A stretch of DNA of 43,571 nt from Actinomycetes bacterium (GTDB lineage: Bacteria; Actinomycetota; Actinomycetes; Mycobacteriales; Mycobacteriaceae): assembly GCA_023460175.1 (NCBI GenBank), contig JAEWRC010000089.1, forward strand, positions 1-43,571, written 5' to 3'. The translations under genes were made by a program, and so were the position numbers. Below, piece after piece: positions 8,075-16,108 of this stretch. The notes under the pieces were generated by a model that made no database searches, had not been told where the DNA came from, and saw only the letters and a list, made by a program, of their open reading frames with translations. Within the stretch, counting starts at the first letter, position 1, and every line of letters begins with the position of its first letter.

Positions 8075-8488
8075 TCAGACCGGCTGGAACGCGAACGTGA
8101 CGACTTCATTGCCGTCGGCGTCGGTGGTGAACGGGATCATGGTGAGCTCGACCTCTTGGCCGAACTTCAGCTTGGCGGGGTCGTTCTCGGTGAGTCGACC
8201 CTCCACGCGGATCACATCGCCCAACTGGACCAGGCCCACACCGAACGGTACGAAGTCCTTGCCCGTCGGGCCGGCGTAGGGGGCGCCGGGCGGGAAGCCC
8301 TGCGTGGTCCAGGCGACCACGGTGCCGCGGCGCGGCAGCAGCGTCTCGGACATCTCCGCGCTGCTGCACTTCGGGCAGTGATCCTGCACCGGGAACACGG
8401 TGGCCGAGCAGTTGCCGCACTGGCTTCCGATCAGCTGCGGGTTCTCGTCAGGCCAGGTCGAAATCTCGGGCGCGAGCGCTTTCTGCAT
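8075..8488 (-). CDS. DUF35 / OB-fold zinc-ribbon acyl-CoA-associated protein
   Basis: A 137-residue protein with a rubredoxin-like zinc ribbon (CGNC then CPKC, near residues 26-42), followed by an OB-fold (RRGTVVAWTTQG, FVPFGVGLVQLGDVIRVEGRL). DUF35 proteins bind acyl-CoA and pair with thiolase-fold Ltp proteins. The start at ATG 8488 is supported by GGAGG nine bases upstream; an in-frame ATG at 8506 lies upstream of that site and is rejected. It is the first gene of a two-gene leftward operon with the Ltp protein. Confidence 0.87.
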   Translation of the reverse strand: MQKALAPEISTWPDENPQLIGSQCGNCSATVFPVQDHCPKCSSAEMSETLLPRRGTVVAWTTQGFPPGAPYAGPTGKDFVPFGVGLVQLGDVIRVEGRLTENDPAKLKFGQEVELTMIPFTTDADGNEVVTFAFQPV

Positions 8489-8628
8489 GAACCAGATCCT
8501 CCGCAATCGTGACCAATAGTGCGCTTTCGGAATCGTACAATACGGTTGACGAAAAGCGGAAAGCCCATTCTCCTAAGCGCGACCGGGCGCAAACCACGTG
8601 GATCCGACGGCGTGTCGGCCGGGGACGC

Positions 8629-8688
8629 GCACGGTCGCGCTAGAGGGGCGCTCGCGCTAAAGGGAGGGCACGGTCGCGCTAGAGGGGC
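8629..8688. repeat. Direct repeat of a 21-bp unit in the intergenic region 8489-8701
   Basis: Identical 21-bp units occur at 8629-8649 and 8668-8688, with a related gcgctcgcgctaaagggagg between them. The 213-base gap also must carry the promoter of the DUF35-Ltp operon, but I could not pick a convincing -10. No ORF is supported in the gap. Confidence 0.7.
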
Positions 8689-8701
8689 TAAGGGGAGGGC
8701 G

Positions 8702-9694
8702 TCAGGTGAGGGCGGGGATGACTTCGCGTTCGAAGAGTTCCACGCCGGAGCGATCGTAGGCCGCCTCGGGGAAGTAGCAGATCACGTACTCGCAGCCGAG
8801 GTCGCGCAGCTGGCCCAGCGCGTCGATGAGTTGCTCGGGCGTGCCGCTGCCGGACTGCGGACCCTTCATCGAATTGATCATCGCGTCGGCGGCCGCCTCG
8901 CCGGTGAGGCCGCTGATCCGGGCGTGCACGCGCGCCATCCGCTCCTTGACCTCGGTCTCCGACGAGCCCAAGAACGCGTTGATGTTGGCCGAGCGGACGA
9001 TGGCGTCGAAGTCGGTGCCGACGTCGGCGCAGTGGTCGGCCAGGATCTGCGACTTGCGCTCGAACCCCTCGGGTTCGGAGGTGAAGTTCGTGTACTGGGC
9101 GTACTTCGCGGCGATGCGCAGCGTGACCTTCTCCCCGCCACCGGCGATCCACAGCGGAATCCCGTTGTCCTGCAGCGGCTTCGGCTCCACGATGGCGCCG
9201 TCGACCTGATAGTGCTTGCCGTCGAGGCTGACGACACCGTCGCGCCAGGCGCCGCGCATGATCTGGACGCCCTCGTCGAGGCGGGCCAGCCGCTCGCCGG
9301 CGGACGGGAACCCGTAGCCGTAGGCGCGCCACTCGTGTTCGTACCAGCCGCCGCCGATCCCCATCTGGACCCGCCCGCCGGAGATGATGTCCGTGGTCGC
9401 GGCGACCTTCGCCAGGTACGCCGGGTTGCGATAGCTCATGGCGGTACACATCTGCCCGAGCTTGATCCGCGAGGTGCTCGCCGCGTACGCCGCCATCAGC
9501 GACCACGCCTCGTGTGTGGCCTCCGCGGTCGGTGTCGGGACGGTGTGGAAGTGGTCATAGACCCACAGCGAGTCCCACGCCGGGGTGTTGTCGGCGTACT
9601 GCGCAAGCTCGCGCATCACCGCCCACTGCTCCGCGGGATCAATACCCACCAGATCGAGTCGCCAGCCCTGCGGGATGAACAATCCGAAGCGCAT
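8702..9694 (-). CDS. LLM class F420-dependent oxidoreductase
   Basis: A 330-residue luciferase-like (beta/alpha)8 protein. It opens MRFGLFIPQGWRLDLVG and continues with WDSLWVYDHFHTVP, ASTSRIKLGQMCTAMSYRNPA and QMGIGGGWYEHEWRAYGYGFP, all typical of F420-dependent (TIGR03560-like) oxidoreductases. These use reduced F420 to reduce or oxidise small molecules in the cytosol; the substrate is unknown. The start at ATG 9694 matches the family N-terminus, and a TACGGT -10 lies 9 bases upstream. A much longer upstream extension of the frame is antisense to the next gene and is rejected. Confidence 0.9.
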   Translation of the reverse strand: MRFGLFIPQGWRLDLVGIDPAEQWAVMRELAQYADNTPAWDSLWVYDHFHTVPTPTAEATHEAWSLMAAYAASTSRIKLGQMCTAMSYRNPAYLAKVAATTDIISGGRVQMGIGGGWYEHEWRAYGYGFPSAGERLARLDEGVQIMRGAWRDGVVSLDGKHYQVDGAIVEPKPLQDNGIPLWIAGGGEKVTLRIAAKYAQYTNFTSEPEGFERKSQILADHCADVGTDFDAIVRSANINAFLGSSETEVKERMARVHARISGLTGEAAADAMINSMKGPQSGSGTPEQLIDALGQLRDLGCEYVICYFPEAAYDRSGVELFEREVIPALT

Positions 9695-9702
9695 GGAGCA
9701 TG

Positions 9703-9708
9703 ACCGTA
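9703..9708 (-). promoter_or_regulatory. Predicted -10 (TACGGT) for the leaderless 9694 gene
   Basis: On the minus strand TACGGT ends 9 bases before the ATG at 9694. No Shine-Dalgarno sequence separates the two. The divergent gene at 9761 has its own -10 about 40 bases away. Confidence 0.5.
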
Positions 9709-9748
9709 CCCCTCTGCGCCGAACCTCGAAACCTCGACACGACAGACC

Positions 9749-9754
9749 TACGCT
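9749..9754 (+). promoter_or_regulatory. Predicted -10 (TACGCT) for a leaderless 9761 transcript
   Basis: TACGCT ends 7 bases before ATG 9761, which places the start of transcription on the A of the ATG. This favours ATG 9761 over the in-frame GTG at 9758. Confidence 0.55.
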
Positions 9755-9760
9755 GAGGTG

Positions 9761-10186
9761 ATGGCTCTCACCAAAGAAGAACGCGAACAGTTCCTGTCGG
9801 AGCCGCACGTCGCCGCCTTGTCGGTGGCCGCCGGCGATCAGCGCGGGCCGTTGACGGTCCCCGTCTGGTACCAGTACCGCCCCGGCGCCGAGCCGTGGGT
9901 GTTGACCGGCGCCGGCTCCCGAAAACACCGGCTGATCGAGGCCACCGGGCACTTCTCGCTGATGGTCGATCGCGTCGAGCCCACGGTCCGCTACGTGGCC
10001 GTCGACGGGCCCGTCAGCCGCATCGAGCCGGGAACCGACGAACTGCTCGTCGAGGTGACCGAGCGCTATCTACCGCCGGAGGCCGTGGCGCCCTACCTCG
10101 AGATGGCCCGCCGCGAACACGGGGACTCCGTGGTGATCTGGATGCGCCCGCAGCACTGGCTCTCTGCCGATCTGGGCGGCCTCTGA
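9761..10186 (+). CDS. PNPOx-like split-barrel flavin/F420-binding protein
   Basis: A 141-residue pyridoxamine-5'-phosphate-oxidase-like protein. It has the pattern of mycobacterial FMN/F420-binding split barrels: REQFLSEPHVAALSVAA, GPLTVPVWYQYRPG, WVLTGAGSRKHRLIEATGHFSLMV and VRYVAVDGPVSRIE. Proteins of this type are small homodimers, and many actinobacterial members bind F420. The true substrate is unknown. It is divergent from an LLM F420-dependent enzyme gene, which would fit shared cofactor use but does not prove it. It ends at a strong terminator shared with fadB. Confidence 0.83.
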   Translation: MALTKEEREQFLSEPHVAALSVAAGDQRGPLTVPVWYQYRPGAEPWVLTGAGSRKHRLIEATGHFSLMVDRVEPTVRYVAVDGPVSRIEPGTDELLVEVTERYLPPEAVAPYLEMARREHGDSVVIWMRPQHWLSADLGGL

Positions 10187-10191
10187 CGGCG

Positions 10192-10224
10192 AAGACGCCC
10201 CCGACCGTCGGCCGGGGGCGTCTT
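10192..10224. terminator. Bidirectional terminator between the PNPOx gene and fadB
   Basis: A perfect 12-bp inverted repeat (aagacgcccccg at 10192-10203, its complement at 10213-10224) with a 9-base loop lies between two converging stop codons. It is G+C-rich with only a TT end, typical of mycobacterial hairpin terminators with weak U tracts. Confidence 0.75.
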
Positions 10225-10234
10225 GCGGTTGGTG

Positions 10235-12382
10235 CTACTTGGTCAGCGACGCCGGCGGGTTGAAGCGCTCGCCGTAACGCTCGGCCAGTTGCTTGGCGCG
10301 GGCGACGAAGGCGTCCTTGCCGACGCCGAGCTCGCCCTGGTAGCCGACGATGAACTGCGCGCTACCACCGGTGTACGGCGGGAAGCCGATGCCCATGATG
10401 GAGCCGATGTTGGCGTCGGCGGTCGAGGTCAGCACGCCCTCGTCGAGGCACTTCTGGGTCTCGAGGGCCTCGGCGAACAGCATCCGGTCGATCATGTCCT
10501 GCAGCGGGATATCCGAGCTGCCGGAGTTGAAGGTCTCCTTCAGCCCGGGCCACAGGCCGACGCGCTTGCCGTCGACGTAGGAGTAGAAGCCCGCACCCTT
10601 GAGCCGTGACGGACGACCGATCTCGATCATCTTGTTGACGACGGCCTCGGCCGGGTGCGCCTCGTGGGTGCCGCCGGCAGCCTCGGTCGCCTTGCGGGTC
10701 TCGGTGGCGATCTTCTGCATGAGCTCGAGGTTGAGCTCGTCGGACAGCTGCAGCGGCGCGGCCGGGTAGCCGGCCTGGCCGCCGGCCTGCTCGATGCTGG
10801 CGGCGTCGACGCCCTCGCCGAGCATCGCCAGCGCCTCGTTGACGAAGGTGCCGATGACGCGGCTGGTGAAGAAGCCGCGGCTGTCGTTGACGACGATCGG
10901 GGTCTTCTTGATGGCCAGGGTGTAGTCGAACACCCGGGCCAGCGCCTCGTCGGAAGTCTTCTCGCCCTTGATGATCTCGACCAGCGGCATCTTGTCGACG
11001 GGGGAGAAGAAGTGGATCCCGATGAAGTCCTCCTGGCGCTTGACGCCGGTGGCCAGACCCGTGATCGGCAGCGTGGAGGTGTTCGAACCCAGCAGCGCAT
11101 TCGGCTCGACGATGTCCTCGATCTCCTGGAACACCTTGTGCTTGAGTTCCTGGTTCTCGAAGACCGCCTCGATGACGAAGTCGACACCCTTGAGGTCCGC
11201 AGCATCGGCGGTCGGGGTGATCTTGGCCAGCAGCGCCGCCGACTTCTCCTCGGTGGTCTTGCCACGCTTGAGTGCCTTGGCCTCCAGCCCCTCCGAGTAG
11301 GCCTTGCCCTTCTGGGCCGCCTCGAGCGAAACATCCTTGAGCACAACGTCATAGCCGGCCTTGGCCGACACGTAGGCGATACCCGCGCCCATCATGCCCG
11401 CGCCGAGCACGCCGATCTTCTTGATGTCCTGCTTGGCGATGCCGTCGGGGCGCGACGCGCCGCCGTTGATCGCCTGCAGGTCCAGGAAGAACGCCTGGAT
11501 CATGTTCTTGGCGGTCTGCCCGGTCACCAACGAGGTGAAGTAGCGGCTCTCGATGCGGCTGGCGGTGTCGAAGTCGACCTGGGCGCCCTCGACCGCGGCG
11601 TTGAGGATGGCGCGCGGTGCCGGCATCGGCGAACCCTTGAGCTGCTTCTTGAGCAGCGCCGGGAACGACGGCAGGATCGCCGCGAGCGCCGGGGTGGCGG
11701 GGGTGCCGCCGGGCATCTTGTAGCCCTTGGCATCCCAGGGCTGGGTGTGGGCCTCGGGGTTGGCCTTGATCCAGGCCTTGGCGGCGGGAACCAACTCGTC
11801 GACCGAGCCGAAGAGTTCGTCGACCAGGCCGATCTCCTTGGCCTTGCCCGGGTTGAACCGGGTGCCCTGGCTCAGGATCTCGGTGAACGCCTTCTGGATG
11901 CCGAACAGCCGGACGCTGCGGGCCACGCCGCCACCGCCGGGCAGCAGGCCCAGGGTGACCTCGGGCAGGCCGATCACCGAACCGCGCACGTCGGCGGCGA
12001 TGCGGTGATGACAGGCCAGCGCGATCTCCAGACCGCCGCCGAGGGCCGCGCCGTTGATCGCCGCAACCACCGGAACCCCAAGGGTTTCCAGCTGGCGCAG
12101 GTCGGCCTTGATGAACTCGACCTCGGCGAACGACGCTTCCGCGTCGTCGGGGCCCACGGTCATCATGCCCTTGAGGTCGCCGCCGGCGAAGAAGGTCTTC
12201 TTCGCGCTGGTGATGACCACACCGGTGATCGAATCTTTTTCGGCCACAAGGCGTTGCACGGTGTTGTGCATCGATTCCTTGTAGTGCTCGTTCATCACGT
12301 TGGCCGATCCGGTCGGATCATCCAACGTCAACACGACGATGCCGTCGGCATCCTTGTCCCACGCAATAGTGTTCTCAGCCAT
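10235..12382 (-). CDS. fadB: Fatty-acid oxidation alpha subunit: enoyl-CoA hydratase / 3-hydroxyacyl-CoA dehydrogenase
   Basis: A 715-residue bifunctional protein, the alpha chain of the trifunctional beta-oxidation complex with FadA. The N-terminal crotonase domain has KKTFFAGGDLKGM and GAALGGGLEIALACHHRIAA, plus PEVTLGLLPGGGGVARSVRL carrying the catalytic glutamate region. The NAD-binding domain begins near residue 317 with IGVLGAGMMGAGIAYVSA (GxGxxG). It is followed by GIHFFSPVDKMPLVEII and the C-terminal dehydrogenase domains ending near PPYTGG. Length matches mycobacterial FadB (about 720). It lies 15 bases downstream of fadA, and all motifs are intact. Cytosolic. Confidence 0.96.
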   Translation of the reverse strand: MAENTIAWDKDADGIVVLTLDDPTGSANVMNEHYKESMHNTVQRLVAEKDSITGVVITSAKKTFFAGGDLKGMMTVGPDDAEASFAEVEFIKADLRQLETLGVPVVAAINGAALGGGLEIALACHHRIAADVRGSVIGLPEVTLGLLPGGGGVARSVRLFGIQKAFTEILSQGTRFNPGKAKEIGLVDELFGSVDELVPAAKAWIKANPEAHTQPWDAKGYKMPGGTPATPALAAILPSFPALLKKQLKGSPMPAPRAILNAAVEGAQVDFDTASRIESRYFTSLVTGQTAKNMIQAFFLDLQAINGGASRPDGIAKQDIKKIGVLGAGMMGAGIAYVSAKAGYDVVLKDVSLEAAQKGKAYSEGLEAKALKRGKTTEEKSAALLAKITPTADAADLKGVDFVIEAVFENQELKHKVFQEIEDIVEPNALLGSNTSTLPITGLATGVKRQEDFIGIHFFSPVDKMPLVEIIKGEKTSDEALARVFDYTLAIKKTPIVVNDSRGFFTSRVIGTFVNEALAMLGEGVDAASIEQAGGQAGYPAAPLQLSDELNLELMQKIATETRKATEAAGGTHEAHPAEAVVNKMIEIGRPSRLKGAGFYSYVDGKRVGLWPGLKETFNSGSSDIPLQDMIDRMLFAEALETQKCLDEGVLTSTADANIGSIMGIGFPPYTGGSAQFIVGYQGELGVGKDAFVARAKQLAERYGERFNPPASLTK

Positions 12383-12397
12383 TGGTTTTCAGCCCTC

Positions 12398-13609
12398 TCA
12401 GACGCGCTCGATGATGGTGGCCACACCCATACCGCCGCCGACACACAGCGTGATCAGCGCACGCCGAGCGCCGCGACGCTCGAGCTCGTCGACCATGGTT
12501 CCGGTGATCATGGCGCCGGTGGCGCCCAGCGGGTGACCCATCGCGATGGCGCCACCGTTGACGTTGAGCTTCTCGTCCGGGATGTTCAGATCCTTCTGGA
12601 ACTTCAACACCACCGACGCGAACGCCTCGTTGAGCTCGAACAGATCGATGTCATCGACGGTCAGGCCCGCGCGATCCAACACCTTCTGGGTCGCCGGGGT
12701 CGGACCGGTCAACATGATCACCGGATCGGCACCACTGGTCGCGGTGGCCACGACCCGCGCCCGCGGGGTCAGCCCCTGCGACGCGCCGGCCTTCTCACTG
12801 CCGATGAGCACCAGCGCGGCACCGTCGACGATGCCCGAGGAGTTGCCCCCGGTGTGGACGTGATTGATCTTCTCGACGTAGTGGTACTTCTGCAGCGCCA
12901 CATCGTCGAAGCCACCCATCGCGCCGACGGTGTCGAAGGCGGGCTTGAGCTTGCCCAGGCTCTCCACGGTGGAACCGGGGCGCATGTGCTCGTCCTGGTC
13001 CAGCACGATCAGACCGTTCTGATCACGCACCGGGACCACCGACTTGGCGAAGTAGCCACTCGACCACGCTGCGGCGGCACGCTGCTGCGAACGCGCGGCG
13101 TAGGCGTCGACGTCCTCACGCGAGAAGCCCTCGATGGTGGCGATCAGGTCTGCGCCGATGCCCTGCGGGACGAAGCCCACGGTGTAGTTGGTGTCCGGGT
13201 CGCTGGCCCAGGCGCCGCCGTCGGAGCCCATCGGCACGCGACTCATCGACTCCACACCACCGGCGTAGACCAGGTCGTCCCAGCCCGAGCGCACCTTCTG
13301 GGCGGCCATGTTGACCGCTTCCAGACCCGAGGCGCAGAACCGGTTGAGCTGCACACCGCCGGTGGTCTCGGGCATGCCCGAGGCCAGCACCGCCGTGCGC
13401 GCGAGCACCGCACCCTGATCCCCCACCGGCGACACCACGCCGAGGATGACATCGCTGATCAGCGTCTCGTCCAGATCCGGATAGCGCGAGCGCATCTCGT
13501 CGATCAGGCCGGTGACCAGGCTGATGGGCTTGATTTCGTTGAGTGCCCCGCCCCGCTGCTTGCCGCGCGGTGTGCGAATGGCCTCGTAGATGAAGGCTTC
13601 TTCGGACAT
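12398..13609 (-). CDS. fadA: Acetyl-CoA C-acyltransferase (3-ketoacyl-CoA thiolase), beta subunit
   Basis: A 403-residue thiolase, the same length as M. tuberculosis FadA. The nucleophilic cysteine is Cys92 in LNRFCASGLEAVN. The C-terminal catalytic motifs are GGAIAMGHPLGATGA and LCVGGGMG. It carries out the last beta-oxidation step and forms the alpha2beta2 trifunctional enzyme with FadB. The ATG at 13609 has GGAG seven bases upstream. Upstream lies a 20-bp perfect palindrome next to a TAGGCT -10, suggesting control by a TetR-type lipid regulator. Confidence 0.96.
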   Translation of the reverse strand: MSEEAFIYEAIRTPRGKQRGGALNEIKPISLVTGLIDEMRSRYPDLDETLISDVILGVVSPVGDQGAVLARTAVLASGMPETTGGVQLNRFCASGLEAVNMAAQKVRSGWDDLVYAGGVESMSRVPMGSDGGAWASDPDTNYTVGFVPQGIGADLIATIEGFSREDVDAYAARSQQRAAAAWSSGYFAKSVVPVRDQNGLIVLDQDEHMRPGSTVESLGKLKPAFDTVGAMGGFDDVALQKYHYVEKINHVHTGGNSSGIVDGAALVLIGSEKAGASQGLTPRARVVATATSGADPVIMLTGPTPATQKVLDRAGLTVDDIDLFELNEAFASVVLKFQKDLNIPDEKLNVNGGAIAMGHPLGATGAMITGTMVDELERRGARRALITLCVGGGMGVATIIERV

Positions 13610-13695
13610 GTAGTTGCTCCAGGTCCTGTTCAGGTTGGGTTCTGTGGGTCACCGAGACCGGCGGCCCGCAGCGGAGGGTAGTCCCCTGACAAGCC

Positions 13696-13728
13696 AGCCT
13701 AGCAGTCCTCCCAACCGCTTGGTTGGGA
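13696..13728 (-). promoter_or_regulatory. fadA-fadB promoter -10 (TAGGCT) with adjacent palindromic operator
   Basis: On the minus strand TAGGCT lies at 13701-13696. Directly upstream, 13709-13728 is a perfect inverted repeat, tcccaaccgcttggttggga, with 8-bp arms and a 4-base centre. It covers about -20 to -39 relative to the predicted start, where a repressor would block RNA polymerase. Its position between the upstream stop codon and fadA makes a terminator an alternative, but no U tract follows. Confidence 0.6.
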
Positions 13729-13737
13729 GCTGGGTTA

Positions 13738-14808
13738 CTACGGCAACTCGCTGAGCAACCGCCGCGCGGCCGAGGTCAGTTCGTGGTCGTCGCCGAGCGC
13801 CGCCTCGCTGTCCCGCACCAGGGACTCGGCGTGCACCCGAGCCGCATCGAACCGCAGACCCCGCAGGAAGCGTTGAGCCAGGTCGTAGCGGCAGCGTAGG
13901 GCGGCCGCCGAGGCCGGGCCGTCCGCCCGCAGGGCCTGTCCCAGGGCCCGCTTGGCCTCGATGACACCGGCCAACAGGCCGTCGGCCCCGTCCGGTTCCC
14001 ACCGGGCGCGCTGTTCGGCGCGGGTCCGTTCCGCCGCGACGGTCAGCGGATGGCGCTCCCCCAGCGCACGGGTGAGGTCGTCGACGAGCACCTCCCATTC
14101 CGAGAGCCGGTCGAGCGGGTCGCCGCCGTCCTCGGCGCTCCACAACGCGCTGGTCTGCCGCGCGGCCAGGGTGTTCTGGTGGTCGTGGCCGAAGGTTGCG
14201 GCCAACAGCGGGATCAGCGCGGTGATCTCGGCGAGCGCCGCGGCCCCGTCGCTGGCCTCCCCCAGGCACATCGCGGCGGTGAAGCGGCCCGTCAGCGTGT
14301 CCGGGTGATCCTCCCCCAGGACGCGCCGTTGCGCCTCGACCACCGCGGCGGATTCGTCGCGGGCCCCGATCCGGTCGCCGAGTTCGCGGCGCAGCACGGC
14401 CACTTGGTTGCGAGCGGCCAGCGTGGTGGGGTGCTCGGCGCCGAGGACCCGTTGTTCGTCGGCGTAGAGTTCGAGCCAGCCGACGAGTCGCCGCGCAGGC
14501 GACGGCTCGGTGCCGTCGGGATAGGAGGCGACGATGTGACGGGCGCCCAGGGTGCCGAGATCGTCGTCCCCCAGGACCGCGGCCGCGGTGGGCATCAGCG
14601 CGCGCAGCTGTTCGACCCCGCCCGCGACGTCGCCGGCGTGAAACCTCCAGGTGGCCGCGGCGACCGCCGTCATCACGGTGTCCGGGTGCGCCGCGCCGAG
14701 TTCGCTGCTACGCGCCGTGTGCAGTTCCTCCGCGGCGCGCATCGCCGTCTCGGGGTCGCGCGCCGCGAGATACCGCGCCTCGAGGTCGTCGATGCTGGTG
14801 TCCGTCAT
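13738..14808 (-). CDS. Tetratricopeptide-repeat protein (kinesin-light-chain-like TPR)
   Basis: A 356-residue, Ala/Arg-rich soluble protein. It is built from repeats with the signature L(G)xxHPxTLxxR seen in TPR_10/TPR_12 units: LGAAHPDTVMTAV, LGAEHPTTLAARNQVA, LGEDHPDTLTGRF, FGHDHQNTLAARQ, LGERHPLTVAAER and LGDDHELTSAARR. These form helical scaffolds for protein-protein contacts. No kinase, NB-ARC or other effector domain is attached. The start at ATG 14808 has GGGGG about seven bases upstream; an in-frame ATG at 14841 lies before this site. It lies upstream of fadA in the same direction, but the fadA promoter separates the two. Function unknown. Confidence 0.78.
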   Translation of the reverse strand: MTDTSIDDLEARYLAARDPETAMRAAEELHTARSSELGAAHPDTVMTAVAAATWRFHAGDVAGGVEQLRALMPTAAAVLGDDDLGTLGARHIVASYPDGTEPSPARRLVGWLELYADEQRVLGAEHPTTLAARNQVAVLRRELGDRIGARDESAAVVEAQRRVLGEDHPDTLTGRFTAAMCLGEASDGAAALAEITALIPLLAATFGHDHQNTLAARQTSALWSAEDGGDPLDRLSEWEVLVDDLTRALGERHPLTVAAERTRAEQRARWEPDGADGLLAGVIEAKRALGQALRADGPASAAALRCRYDLAQRFLRGLRFDAARVHAESLVRDSEAALGDDHELTSAARRLLSELP

Positions 14809-14900
14809 GCAGCCCCCTGAAACGATGCCGGCTCTTGGCATTGGACATTAACGGCTGACCGCGGCGCCGGTGTGCGGCAATTCCCACGACGGCGCTCGTC

Positions 14901-14906
14901 TAGCCT
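14901..14906 (+). promoter_or_regulatory. Predicted -10 (TAGCCT) for the aminotransferase gene
   Basis: TAGCCT ends 9 bases before ATG 14915 with no Shine-Dalgarno sequence between, consistent with a leaderless or very short leader. It supports 14915 over the in-frame upstream ATG at 14870. Confidence 0.5.
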
Positions 14907-14914
14907 CGACGGAT

Positions 14915-16108
14915 ATGACGGTGCAGCGACTCCAGCCGTACGCGGTGACCATCTTCGCGGAGATGTCGGCGCTGGCCGCGCGCGTCGGTGCGGTCAACCT
15001 CGGTCAGGGCTTCCCCGACGAGGACGGCCCCGCGGCGATGCTCGAGGCCGCCCAACGCGCGATCAGCGACGGCGTCAACCAATACCCGCCCGGCGCGGGC
15101 ATTCCCGAACTGCGGCAGGCGATCGCCGCGCAACGCAAGCGCCACTTCGACATCGACTACGACCCCGACACCGAGGTCCTGGTGACCGTCGGGGCCACCG
15201 AGGCCATCGCCGCGGCGATCATCGGCCTGGTGGAACCCGGCTCCGAGGTGGCGATGATCGAGCCGTTCTACGACTCGTACGCGCCGGTCGTCGCGATGGC
15301 CGGCTGCCACCGGGTGACCGCGCCGTTGGTGCCCGACGGCCGCGGTTTCGCTCTCGACGTGGATGCGCTGCGGCGCACCGTCGGTCCGCGCACCCGGGCG
15401 CTGATCCTCAACACGCCGCACAATCCAACCGGCACGGTGTTCAGCGACGCCGAACTGTCGGCGGTGGCGGAGATCGCCGTCGACAACGACCTGCTGGTGA
15501 TCACCGATGAGGTCTACGAGCATCTGGTGTTCGACGGCAGCCGGCACCGGCCGCTGGCCGCCTACCCCGGCATGGCCGAGCGCACCATCACCATCTCCAG
15601 CGCCGCCAAGATGTTCAACTGCACCGGCTGGAAGATCGGATGGGCTTGTGGCCCGGCACATTTGATCGCCGGTCTGCGCGCAGCCAAGCAATACCTCAGC
15701 TATGTGGGCGGCGCGCCGTTCCAACCCGCGGTCGCGCTCGCGTTGAACACCGAGGACCGCTGGGTCACCGCGCTACGGGATTCGCTGCAGGTGCGCCGCG
15801 ACAAGCTCAGCGCCGCGCTGACCGAGCTCGGTTTCGAGGTGCACCCGAGCTCCGGGACGTACTTCCTGTGCGCGGATCCGCGGCCGCTGGGTTACCACGA
15901 CAGCGCCGAGTTCTGCCAGCAGCTGCCGCATCAGGTCGGGGTGGCCGCCATTCCGCTCTCGGCGTTCTGCGATCCGGACGGACCGCACTTCGCCGACTGG
16001 AATCACCTGGTGCGCTTCGCCTTTTGCAAACGCGAGGACACCCTCGACGAGGGCATCCGCCGGCTGCGCAGACTACAGGGCCGCGACAACCCGCCAGAGA
16101 TCCTCTAA
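14915..16108 (+). CDS. PLP-dependent class I/II aminotransferase (DapC-like)
   Basis: A 397-residue aspartate-aminotransferase-fold enzyme, the same length as M. tuberculosis Rv0858c, annotated there as DapC (N-succinyl-diaminopimelate aminotransferase). Visible features are NLGQGFPDEDGP, the NQYPPGAGIPELRQAIA substrate lid, LILNTPHNPTGTVF, ITDEVYEHLVFDG, and the PLP-lysine segment SSAAKMFNCTGWKIGW. The C-terminal arginine lies in HLVRFAFCKRE. These motifs also fit kynurenine/glutamine or methionine aminotransferases, so lysine biosynthesis is not proven. Its last 36 bases overlap the convergent LLM gene. Confidence 0.88.
   Translation: MTVQRLQPYAVTIFAEMSALAARVGAVNLGQGFPDEDGPAAMLEAAQRAISDGVNQYPPGAGIPELRQAIAAQRKRHFDIDYDPDTEVLVTVGATEAIAAAIIGLVEPGSEVAMIEPFYDSYAPVVAMAGCHRVTAPLVPDGRGFALDVDALRRTVGPRTRALILNTPHNPTGTVFSDAELSAVAEIAVDNDLLVITDEVYEHLVFDGSRHRPLAAYPGMAERTITISSAAKMFNCTGWKIGWACGPAHLIAGLRAAKQYLSYVGGAPFQPAVALALNTEDRWVTALRDSLQVRRDKLSAALTELGFEVHPSSGTYFLCADPRPLGYHDSAEFCQQLPHQVGVAAIPLSAFCDPDGPHFADWNHLVRFAFCKREDTLDEGIRRLRRLQGRDNPPEIL

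Noticed and set aside
8489..8520. Start of the DUF35 gene at ATG 8506
   Set aside because: The GGAGG ribosome site lies between 8506 and 8488, so it can only serve ATG 8488.
10655..13681. A 1008-codon open frame on the plus strand opposite fadB-fadA
   Set aside because: It is the antisense shadow of two clear enzymes in high-G+C DNA. Its composition (His/Arg/Gly/Asp-rich) has no domain motifs.
13709..13728. Terminator for the TPR gene
   Set aside because: The stem is only 8 bp with no T run, and it sits exactly upstream of a -10 element, so an operator is the better reading.
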